Shown: piece after piece, positions 1 to 7,037 of the stretch
Layout of the letters: the number at the start of each line of letters is the position of its first letter
Position numbering within the stretch: the first letter of the stretch is position 1
Source of the DNA: Gammaproteobacteria bacterium
Lineage (GTDB): Bacteria > Pseudomonadota > Gammaproteobacteria > PS1 > Pseudothioglobaceae
Direction of reading: 5' to 3'
Assembly (NCBI GenBank): GCA_015658965.1
Contig: DQNX01000069.1
Coordinates: 1-12,620, forward strand
DNA: 12,620 nt
The notes under the pieces: generated by a model
Database searches by the model: none
The model's input: only the letters and a program-made list of their open reading frames with translations
What the model was told of the DNA's origin: nothing
Translations under genes and position numbers: made by a program

Positions 1-44
1 ATGCCAGTACTTAAAGGCTTTATGTCGGCTATTTCAGAATAAAC

Positions 45-332
45 TTAAACGCCTAACTGGGTTGCTTTTTTAAGCTTTGGCCCGGCTTTAAAGGTAACCA
101 CTTTTCTGGCTGAAATTATTACTTGTTCGCCTGTTTTTGGATTTCTACCTGGTCTGGCTGATTTTTCTCTAACGACAAAATTACCAAAACCCGATAATTT
201 GACCTCTTCGCCTTTGGCGAGTGAATCTTTAATCGAGTCAAAAAAATCATTGGTAATTGACAGTGCGTGATTGTGACTAACCCCAATACCTTCAACTAAC
301 AAATCTGCAATGTCTTTTTTAGTAACTGACAT
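45..332 (-). CDS. ihfA: Integration host factor subunit alpha
   Basis: IHF alpha pairs with IHF beta to bind and sharply bend DNA in the nucleoid, acting in recombination, replication and transcription. The 95-residue product matches the family length. It has the HU/IHF fold signature with LSGFGNF at about residues 47-52 and the DNA-intercalating arm RPGRNPKTGE at 60-69, where Pro65 is at the position of the intercalating proline in E. coli IhfA. The position directly after pheT is the conserved gammaproteobacterial location and favours IhfA over HU or IhfB. The ATG overlaps the pheT stop by one base (TAATG), so translation is probably coupled; no good Shine-Dalgarno is visible. No terminator hairpin is visible in the 44 nt that remain downstream inside the window. 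Confidence 0.96.
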   Translation of the reverse strand: MSVTKKDIADLLVEGIGVSHNHALSITNDFFDSIKDSLAKGEEVKLSGFGNFVVREKSARPGRNPKTGEQVIISARKVVTFKAGPKLKKATQLGV

Positions 333-2722
333 TATCTTTGGATGGCTGAGAATTTGTCTTTCATCAAGGCTAAAACCTCATCTACTTTTGCATTTACTTC
401 ATCGTCTGCCAATGTACCTTCTAGCGACTGATAAGTTAAATTTAATGCAACACTCTTTTTACCAGATTCGATATTTTCACCCACATAAACATCAAACAAA
501 CTAACACTCACAAAATCAGGCTGCTTAAGACACTCAATGCTTTGTATAAGCTCGGCCACTGGCGTGCCTGTATTAATCACCAAGGCAATGTCTCGTTGTG
601 CTTGCTGATATGACGAAAACGCTTGATATTTAGCAATTTTTCCAGCCAACACAACGGCTAAGTCGATTTCGAATAAATAACATTTAGACAATGATAATTC
701 TTTTTGCACGACTGGCGATAAAGCGCCAATCCAACCTACTTGCTCACCATTCGATACAATTTTGGCGGTTTGACCTTTTTGCAATGCAGGATGCTCGGCC
801 ACTTCAAAAGAAAACTGGGCGCCTGTTAGTGTTAATAATGATTCTAAATCAGCTTTAGCATCAAAGAAATCTAGAGGCTGAAGTGTGGATGACCATTGTG
901 CATCAAAACGATTGCCTGAAACAATACCGGCCAATTTATTAGATTGTTGATCCGCTTGAACACCACCAAAACACAAGCCAATTTCAAAAAATCTGGCATC
1001 GGTGTGGCCACGTCTTTGATTTGATTCAACCGTTTGCAACAAGCCTGACCAAAGCGATGAGCGCATGGTTGACATATCAGCTGAAATTGGATTAGACAAT
1101 GTAATTTTCTGAGCGTTTGGATCAATCAAATCTTGATACTTTTCAGACACAAAACTATAAGTAATTACTTCTTGATAGCCGCGACTCACCAAGGCTTGCA
1201 TAACATCGTACTTATCAATACTGGCTTCTTGAATGGCGTTAATATTAGCGTCTAGTGAAAGTTTTTGTACGGGCAGTTTGTCATAACCATACAACCTGGC
1301 CAATTCTTCAATCAAATCGGCTGGAATACGGATATCAAACCGAAAGCTTGGCGGAATAATGGTCCAAGAATCATCCGTTCTTTGGCTAATTTCAAAATCC
1401 AAGTTGGTGAATTTTTCCTCAATCCAGCTGGCTTCTAATTCAAAGCCTAATATTTTTTGAATTTTCGCTTGAGTAATGGTGATTGGCGTAAGCTCTGGCA
1501 ATGTATTTTTGTCAATACAAGCGTTAATCTCGCTGATTTCGCTGATGTTCTTTTCAGTGTCACCTTGAGGGATGCAAATATCCATGATTAGTTGTGTTGC
1601 CCTGTCCATTGCAGCACCGGTAATATTGAAATCTACGCCACGTTCAAAACGCAGTGAGGATTCGGTGTGCAAGCCATAATTTCTAGCTTTTCCAGCAATA
1701 GAAACCGGCTCGAAAAATGCACTTTCTAAAACAATATCAGTGGTGTCTGGCTGGGTTGAGCTTAACTGACCACCCATAATGCCGGCGATGGCTAATACCG
1801 ATGCATCATCCGCAATCACTAAAGTATCTGCTTTTAACTCAACGGTTGAATCGTTTAATAATTCAATTGTTTCGCCGGCTTTGGCGTTTCTAACTTCAAT
1901 GGCGCCATTGATTTTTTTCAAATCAAACGCATGCATTGGTTGGCCTAATTCTAATAAAACATAATTAGTAATATCAACGACTGGGGAATGCACTTGCTGG
2001 CCTGAGCGTGTGAGTTTGTCAGCCATCCATTTAGGGGTGTTAACTGTGTTATCAATACCTTTTATAACTCTGGTTAAATATTTCGGACAAGCTTGCGTGT
2101 TACTCACACTGGTGCTAATGCTTGACGCGCCTTGTGCATTAACTTCAAACTCAGGCATCTTAAATGCCTTATTGTAATTAGCACTCACCTCACGTGCTAC
2201 CCCCAATACCGAGAAACAATCACCACGATTGGGAGTAATGTCTAGCTCAATAATATTGTCATCAAGGTCTAAATATTCTCTAATATCTTGGCCAATCGGT
2301 GCATCATTGTCTAACTCTGAAATGCCGTTTGATGAATCACTCATACCGAGCTCTGATTCTGAGCAGATCATGCCAAAAGATTCCACACCACGAAGTTTGG
2401 CTTTTTTAATTTTTAAACCGCCGGGTAATTTCGCTCCAACCGTTGCAACAATCACTTTTAAATCAGCACGTATATTTTTAGCGCCGCAAATAATTTGCAA
2501 GCTTTCATCGGCACCTACATCTACTTGGCACAAATTTAACTTATCAGCATCAGGGTGTTTTTCACAGCTTAGTACATGACCAACCACAACTTTGTTAAAA
2601 GCTGGGGCTACAGATTCAATGCCATCAACTTCGAGACCGGCCATTGTCAATTTCTCAGCCAATACTTCGTCACTGACATCGGGACTAATCCATTCTCGCA
2701 ACCAAGACGTTGAAATATTCAT
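332..2722 (-). CDS. pheT: Phenylalanyl-tRNA synthetase beta subunit
   Basis: This is the beta chain of the cytoplasmic alpha2-beta2 PheRS, which binds tRNA-Phe and edits mischarged Tyr-tRNA-Phe. The 796 residues match the long bacterial form (E. coli about 795). Visible parts are the N-terminal segment (MNISTSWLREW), an EMAP-like tRNA-binding OB fold at about 39-150 (GHVLSCEKHPDADKL; KLRGVESFGMICSESELG), the B3/B4 editing region at roughly 210-370 (GQPMHAFD; GIMGG), a B5 domain at about 400-475, the catalytic-like core with RFFEIG, and a C-terminal ferredoxin-fold anticodon-binding domain at about 700-795 (QRDIALV). It starts one base after the pheS stop (TAATATG) without an obvious Shine-Dalgarno, so coupled translation is likely. 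It overlaps ihfA by one base. Confidence 0.98.
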   Translation of the reverse strand: MNISTSWLREWISPDVSDEVLAEKLTMAGLEVDGIESVAPAFNKVVVGHVLSCEKHPDADKLNLCQVDVGADESLQIICGAKNIRADLKVIVATVGAKLPGGLKIKKAKLRGVESFGMICSESELGMSDSSNGISELDNDAPIGQDIREYLDLDDNIIELDITPNRGDCFSVLGVAREVSANYNKAFKMPEFEVNAQGASSISTSVSNTQACPKYLTRVIKGIDNTVNTPKWMADKLTRSGQQVHSPVVDITNYVLLELGQPMHAFDLKKINGAIEVRNAKAGETIELLNDSTVELKADTLVIADDASVLAIAGIMGGQLSSTQPDTTDIVLESAFFEPVSIAGKARNYGLHTESSLRFERGVDFNITGAAMDRATQLIMDICIPQGDTEKNISEISEINACIDKNTLPELTPITITQAKIQKILGFELEASWIEEKFTNLDFEISQRTDDSWTIIPPSFRFDIRIPADLIEELARLYGYDKLPVQKLSLDANINAIQEASIDKYDVMQALVSRGYQEVITYSFVSEKYQDLIDPNAQKITLSNPISADMSTMRSSLWSGLLQTVESNQRRGHTDARFFEIGLCFGGVQADQQSNKLAGIVSGNRFDAQWSSTLQPLDFFDAKADLESLLTLTGAQFSFEVAEHPALQKGQTAKIVSNGEQVGWIGALSPVVQKELSLSKCYLFEIDLAVVLAGKIAKYQAFSSYQQAQRDIALVINTGTPVAELIQSIECLKQPDFVSVSLFDVYVGENIESGKKSVALNLTYQSLEGTLADDEVNAKVDEVLALMKDKFSAIQR

Positions 2723-2723
2723 A

Positions 2724-3737
<1,014 letters not shown>

Positions 3738-3739
3738 TT

Positions 3740-3790
3740 AAAAAATAAGGATAGTTAAAAGGCTACAGGTTTCGCCATAGCCTTTTAACT
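3740..3790 (-). terminator. Hairpin and T-tract between rplT and pheS (attenuator-like)
   Basis: On the minus strand a perfect 13-bp inverted repeat (AGTTAAAAGGCTA at 3790-3778 and its complement at 3765-3753) surrounds a 12-nt loop. The loop can add two G-U pairs and one G-C pair, leaving CGAAAC at the tip. Six Ts follow at 3745-3740, but they begin 7 nt after the stem rather than right next to it, so this looks like a partial terminator. It sits 4 nt after the rplT stop and just before the pheS start, the position of the pheM attenuator in E. coli. It may set the ratio of PheRS to ribosomal protein output or stabilise the upstream mRNA end. Confidence 0.6.
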
Positions 3791-3793
3791 TAT

Positions 3794-4162
3794 TTACTTA
3801 GCAGCGGCTGCAATAGCGGCCTTAGCCTGCTGCGCAATCTGAGCGAATGCAGGTTTATCAAAAATTGCAATATCTGATAAAACTTTACGATCAATCTCAA
3901 TACCTGCTTTGTTTAAGCCGTCAATCATTCTTGAATAGCTTAAACCGTTATTACGTGCTTCAGCGTTAATACGTACAATCCAAAGTCGGCGGAACTGACG
4001 ACGTCTTTGACGACGATCACGATACGCATACTGACCCGCTTTGATTACCGCTTGCTTAGCAACACGGTAGACTTTTGATCTTGCACCGTAATAACCCTTA
4101 GCTTTCTTTAAAATTTTCTTATGTCTTGCGTGCGCTTGCACACCTCTTGATACTCTTGCCAT
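3794..4162 (-). CDS. rplT: 50S ribosomal protein L20
   Basis: L20 binds 23S rRNA early in assembly of the large subunit and, in E. coli, represses translation of its own rpmI-rplT mRNA. The 122-residue product is strongly basic. It shows the family's N-terminal [19 protein letters not shown] extension and the [20 protein letters not shown] core (about 48-67). The C-terminal half, which carries the repressor function in E. coli, contains [11 protein letters not shown] and [12 protein letters not shown], followed by an Ala-rich tail. It starts 15 nt after the rpmI stop with a clear Shine-Dalgarno (TAGGAG). A strong hairpin follows its stop codon. Confidence 0.98.
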   Translation of the reverse strand: MARVSRGVQAHARHKKILKKAKGYYGARSKVYRVAKQAVIKAGQYAYRDRRQRRRQFRRLWIVRINAEARNNGLSYSRMIDGLNKAGIEIDRKVLSDIAIFDKPAFAQIAQQAKAAIAAAAK

Positions 4163-4177
4163 TTTCTATACTCCTAT

Positions 4178-4375
4178 TTAACTATACGGTAACATTCTAC
4201 GAACCATTGGTACGTCAACTTTCTCGACGCTGTCTGGTGAACGTAAGCTACGTTTTCTAGAAGTACTCTTCTTTGTCAAGATATGACGCAGGTGAGAGTG
4301 TTTACACTTGTAACCACCACTGGCAGTTTTCTTGAAGCGCTTTGCAGCACCTCGATTGGTCTTCATTTTTGGCAT
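4178..4375 (-). CDS. rpmI: 50S ribosomal protein L35
   Basis: L35 is a small basic protein of the large ribosomal subunit. The 65 residues match family length and pattern: [20 protein letters not shown] at the N-terminus, the basic centre [20 protein letters not shown] (about 23-42), and the C-terminal VRRMLPYS. It has the best Shine-Dalgarno in the window (AAGGAG at 4387-4382, 6 nt before the ATG), immediately preceded by a small hairpin with stem TGTCC/GGACA. In E. coli the rpmI leader is the operator where L20 represses both rpmI and rplT, so this is the expected control point here too. Confidence 0.98.
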   Translation of the reverse strand: MPKMKTNRGAAKRFKKTASGGYKCKHSHLRHILTKKSTSRKRSLRSPDSVEKVDVPMVRRMLPYS

Positions 4376-4425
4376 AATTTTCTCCTTGTCCTTTGGACAT
4401 ATTTAACGATTCTTACGGATCGTTT
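4376..4425 (-). promoter_or_regulatory. rpmI leader with two small hairpins next to the RBS
   Basis: Reading the minus strand towards rpmI there are two perfect short inverted repeats. AACGAT/ATCGTT (6 bp, 8-nt loop, 4424-4405) comes first, then TGTCC/GGACA (5 bp, AAA loop, 4399-4387), whose last base touches the AAGGAG Shine-Dalgarno. Such structures beside the RBS could be part of an L20-responsive operator, as known for E. coli rpmI. I did not identify a match to the L20 site in 23S rRNA, so that role is inference from position. Confidence 0.4.
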
Positions 4426-4454
4426 ATTATATTCAAAGAAACAATAAAACTTAA
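4426..4454 (-). promoter_or_regulatory. Possible internal promoter for rpmI-rplT
   Basis: A perfect sigma70 -10 hexamer TATAAT lies at 4431-4426 on the minus strand. The hexamer 17 nt upstream, TTAAGT (4454-4449), matches TTGACA at only three positions. Transcription would start near 4419, giving a leader of about 44 nt before rpmI. An internal promoter would let ribosomal protein genes be expressed independently of thrS-infC. AT-rich DNA yields chance TATAAT matches, so confidence is modest. Confidence 0.35.
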
Positions 4455-4497
4455 ATTAGATAAGGTTGAACAACACAGCCTAATTTAATGTTTTATT
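4443..4497 (-). repeat. 17-bp bulged hairpin spanning the infC stop
   Basis: On the minus strand AATAAAAC, a single A bulge and TTAAATTAG pair with CTAATTTAA and GTTTTATT across a 20-nt loop. That makes 17 base pairs with one bulge. The 5' arm begins inside the infC stop codon. The stem is A-T rich and followed by a T-rich stretch, so it could act as an mRNA 3'-end stabiliser, a weak terminator, or part of a translational operator for rpmI. Confidence 0.6.
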
Positions 4498-5026
4498 ACT
4501 TCTTTTTCGATTTGGGTGACAGCATCATGCCTAGCTGACGACCCTCCATCTTTGCCTTTTGTTCTACATTGGCAAATTCTTCACAATCTTTTTCAATTCT
4601 ATCTAGCATTTCCATGCCCAGTTCTTTGTGCTGCATTTCGCGTCCACGGAACCAAATACTGACTTTAACCTTATCACCATTTTCTAAAAATTTAACCAAA
4701 TTTCTAAATTTAATTTGGTAATCACCTTCTTCGGTACCTGGGCGATATTTAATGGTTTTAACTGTATTTTTCTTTTGTTTCTTTTTCTGATCACTCAGTA
4801 GCTTTTTTTGTTCATATAGAAACTTACCAAAATCCATAATTTTGCAAACAGGCGGTTCGGCGTTAGGAGAAACCTCCACTAAATCTAGACTGGCCTCTTT
4901 TGCCATTTCTTTTGCCTTGCTTATATTTACAACACCAGCTTGATCGCCATTGGCGTCAATTAATCGAACTTCTGAAACTCTAATGTAATCATTAATTCGA
5001 GTTTTTACTTTATATGGTTTTTTAAT
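4496..5026 (-). CDS. infC: Translation initiation factor IF-3 (AUU start)
   Basis: IF3 binds the 30S subunit, blocks premature 50S joining and rejects non-canonical start codons. The gene reads 176 residues from an ATT codon at 5026, close to E. coli's 180. A reading from the first ATG (4906) gives only 136 residues and cuts the N-terminal domain. The added 40 residues are clearly IF3: after [16 protein letters not shown] comes [17 protein letters not shown]. Further on are [20 protein letters not shown] (about 52-71), the basic linker DQKKKQKKN, and the C-terminal domain with [15 protein letters not shown] and [18 protein letters not shown] Shine-Dalgarno (5037-5034) inside the last thrS codons lies 7 nt upstream of the ATT. 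In E. coli the AUU start makes infC self-repressed by IF3, and the same is expected here. Confidence 0.96.
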   Translation of the reverse strand: MKKPYKVKTRINDYIRVSEVRLIDANGDQAGVVNISKAKEMAKEASLDLVEVSPNAEPPVCKIMDFGKFLYEQKKLLSDQKKKQKKNTVKTIKYRPGTEEGDYQIKFRNLVKFLENGDKVKVSIWFRGREMQHKELGMEMLDRIEKDCEEFANVEQKAKMEGRQLGMMLSPKSKKK

Positions 5027-5037
5027 AATTATTCCTC
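5027..5037 (-). promoter_or_regulatory. infC ribosome binding site overlapping the thrS 3' end
   Basis: The sequence GAGGAATAATT holds a GAGG Shine-Dalgarno (5037-5034), the thrS stop TAA (5031-5029) and two spacer bases before the ATT start of infC at 5026. The spacing of 7 nt is suitable and supports the AUU start. The RBS is translated as the final thrS codons, so thrS and infC translation are probably coupled. Confidence 0.8.
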
Positions 5038-6921
5038 TTTAACTAATTCTATAAACGCTTCAAGCGACATAGATCCTAAGTCTTCGCCGCCGCGCTTGCG
5101 TACTGAAATCTCGTTATTTTCCATTTCACGTTTGCCCGCCACTAAAATATACGGGTAACGTTGCATGGAGTGCTCGCGTATTTTAAAGCCTATCTTCTCA
5201 TTACGCAAGTCCGAAATCACTCTAAGCCCTTGTTTTTTTAACTTTTTATTAACTTCTGTCACAAAATCGAACTGTTTTTCAGAAATATTAAGCACAACCG
5301 CCTGAATTGGCGCCAACCAAGATGGGAATGCGCCTTCGTAATGTTCGATCAAAATGCCGACAAATCTTTCTAGCGAGCCAACAATTGCGCGGTGCAACAT
5401 AACCGGCGTTTGTTTTGAATTATCTTCTGCAATATAGTGCGCATCAAGACGCTCAGGCATTGAAAAATCAACCTGCAATGTGCCACATTGCCATTCGCGA
5501 TCCAAACAATCTTTAAGCACAAATTCAATTTTAGGGCCGTAGAATGCGCCTTCGCCTTCTTGCAACTCCCACTTAATGCCCTTAGCATCCAGTGCTTCTG
5601 CCAATGCCGCCTCTGCTCGATCCCAAACTTCATCAGAGCCCACACGATTTTCAGGGCGAGTAGAAAGTTTGATATCGACATTATCAAAACCAAAATGTTT
5701 ATAAACATCAAAGGTTAGATCAATAAAGTTTGACACTTCGGCTTGGACTTGATCCGCGGTACAAAAAATATGACCATCGTCTTGTACAAAATTACGCACA
5801 CGCATAATGCCGTGCAGCGTACCCGAAGGCTCGTTACGATGGCAAGAGCCAAACTCAGCAAGGCGCAACGGTAAATCACGATACGATTTAAGCCCTTGAT
5901 TAAAAATCTGAATATGTGCTGGGCAATTCATCGGCTTCACCGCGTATTCACGATTTTCACTGCTGGTGGTAAACATGGCGTCGCCAAATTTGTCCCAATG
6001 ACCTGATTTTTCCCAAAGGGTTTTATCAATTAGCTGCGGCGTATGCACTTCTTTGTAGTCATTATCTCTAAATACTGTGCGCATGTATTGCTCAACAATT
6101 TGATACAATGTCCAGCCTTTTTCATGCCAAAACACCATGCCAGGCGCTTCTTCTTGCATGTGAAATAAATCTTGGGTTTTGCCAATTTTGCGATGATCAC
6201 GCTTTTCGGCTTCTTCCAAACGATGCAAATGCGCCTCAAGCTCTTCTTTGGTCGCCCAAGCTGTGCCATACACGCGCTGCAGCATTTCGTTATCACTATT
6301 ACCGCGCCAATACGCACCGGCCAGTTTCATCAGTTTAAAAGCTTTAAGTCTTGAGGTTGTTGGCACGTGCGGGCCGCGACACAAATCAATAAAATCACCT
6401 TGCTTGTACAATGACAAAGTTTGATCGGCAGGAATTGATTCAATAATTTCAGCTTTATAATACTCGCCCTTAGCCTTAAAAAATTCAATGGCTTCATCAC
6501 GACTCATCTCAGAGCGCTCAATCTTAAGGCTCTGCTTCACCAGCTTTTTCATGTTTTTTTCAATCTTAGCTAAATCACCTTCAGAAAAGCCATCTTTATA
6601 AGCAAAGTCATAGAAAAAACCATTGTCAATCACCGGGCCAATCGTCACTTGCGCTTCAGGATAAAGCATTTGGGTTGCTTGCGCCAAAAGATGCGCGGTT
6701 GAATGACGAATCACTTCAAGTCCTTCATCGTCCTTAGCGGTAATAATTGAAACACTGGCATCAGATTCGATCAAATAAGACGCATCAACCAACTCGCCAT
6801 CTACCTTGCCTGCAAGTGTTGCTTTTGCTAGCCCAGAGCCAATAGATTTGGCCACCTCAAAAACACTGAGTGGCTGATCAAAAGTTTTTTGCGTGCCATC
6901 TGGCAGAGTGATAATGGGCAT
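5029..6921 (-). CDS. thrS: Threonyl-tRNA synthetase
   Basis: This cytoplasmic class II enzyme charges tRNA-Thr and clears mischarged Ser-tRNA-Thr. The 630 residues match full-length bacterial ThrRS (E. coli 642). The order is a TGS domain (about 1-61) and the editing domain with HSTAH (H73, H77) and the CRGPH motif (C181, H185). The catalytic core follows, with all three zinc ligands visible at C333 (PMNCPAH), H384 (DDGHIF) and H510 (MLHRAIVGS, motif 3), and then a C-terminal anticodon-binding domain (about 535-630, [18 protein letters not shown]). All editing and catalytic residues are present. The ATG at 6921 has no Shine-Dalgarno and follows an inverted repeat that could pair over the start region. 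E. coli ThrRS represses its own mRNA through a leader structure; something similar is possible here. Confidence 0.98.
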   Translation of the reverse strand: MPIITLPDGTQKTFDQPLSVFEVAKSIGSGLAKATLAGKVDGELVDASYLIESDASVSIITAKDDEGLEVIRHSTAHLLAQATQMLYPEAQVTIGPVIDNGFFYDFAYKDGFSEGDLAKIEKNMKKLVKQSLKIERSEMSRDEAIEFFKAKGEYYKAEIIESIPADQTLSLYKQGDFIDLCRGPHVPTTSRLKAFKLMKLAGAYWRGNSDNEMLQRVYGTAWATKEELEAHLHRLEEAEKRDHRKIGKTQDLFHMQEEAPGMVFWHEKGWTLYQIVEQYMRTVFRDNDYKEVHTPQLIDKTLWEKSGHWDKFGDAMFTTSSENREYAVKPMNCPAHIQIFNQGLKSYRDLPLRLAEFGSCHRNEPSGTLHGIMRVRNFVQDDGHIFCTADQVQAEVSNFIDLTFDVYKHFGFDNVDIKLSTRPENRVGSDEVWDRAEAALAEALDAKGIKWELQEGEGAFYGPKIEFVLKDCLDREWQCGTLQVDFSMPERLDAHYIAEDNSKQTPVMLHRAIVGSLERFVGILIEHYEGAFPSWLAPIQAVVLNISEKQFDFVTEVNKKLKKQGLRVISDLRNEKIGFKIREHSMQRYPYILVAGKREMENNEISVRKRGGEDLGSMSLEAFIELVKEE

Positions 6922-7037
6922 GATAAAAATATCAAAAAATTAAAGCTCGTATTTTACCTTGATATCCTGCTTTTATGCTTATTAAAACCCTGTCTATTCG
7001 TAAAATTTCCGAAATATTTATATGATATTAAGGAGGG
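6922..7037 (-). other. recJ-thrS intergenic gap
   Basis: This 116-nt gap separates the overlapping lspA-recJ chain from the thrS operon. I see no G+C-rich hairpin with a T-tract after recJ, so readthrough into thrS is possible. TAGACA (6996-6991) resembles a -35 box, but no good -10 follows at the right spacing; TAAAAT (6956-6951) resembles a -10 without a partner. The thrS-proximal part holds the inverted repeat described separately. A thrS promoter is expected here but I cannot place it. Confidence 0.4.
6929..6965 (-). repeat. Inverted repeat in the thrS leader
   Basis: ATATCAA (6965-6959, minus strand) pairs perfectly with TTGATAT (6935-6929) over a 23-nt loop, extendable by two G-U pairs on the outside. 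Inside the loop AAAAT can pair with ATTTT, leaving ACGAGCTTTA at the tip. The structure ends 7 nt before the thrS ATG, where a Shine-Dalgarno would normally sit. It could be a ThrRS-responsive operator, but the loop shows no clear Thr anticodon mimic (GGU, UGU or CGU). Confidence 0.4.

Noticed and set aside
310..504. Plus-strand 64-residue frame across the ihfA-pheT junction
   Set aside because: It is antisense to two well-supported genes, with no recognisable motif.
2229..2579. 116-residue plus-strand reading frame inside pheT
   Set aside because: It is antisense to a highly conserved synthetase, shows no domain-like pattern and no credible RBS; it is a shadow frame.
3738..3793. A pheM-type Phe leader peptide before pheS
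   Set aside because: The only small frame has seven codons and one Phe, without a properly spaced SD; no run of Phe codons is present.
4496..4906. Short 136-residue IF3 starting at the first ATG
   Set aside because: It removes most of the IF3 N-terminal domain; the ATT at 5026 has an SD and restores family length and sequence.
5370..5711. 113-residue alternative-frame reading inside thrS
   Set aside because: It overlaps the catalytic core of ThrRS in another frame and has a low-complexity composition typical of frame-shifted translation.
6929..6965. tRNA-Thr anticodon mimic in the thrS leader loop
   Set aside because: The loop ACGAGCTTTA contains no GGU, UGU or CGU triplet in the RNA sense, so a specific mimic claim is not supported.
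7000..7037. Rho-independent terminator after recJ
   Set aside because: Only a 4-bp A-T stem (ATTT/AAAT around CGG) is visible, too weak for a terminator.
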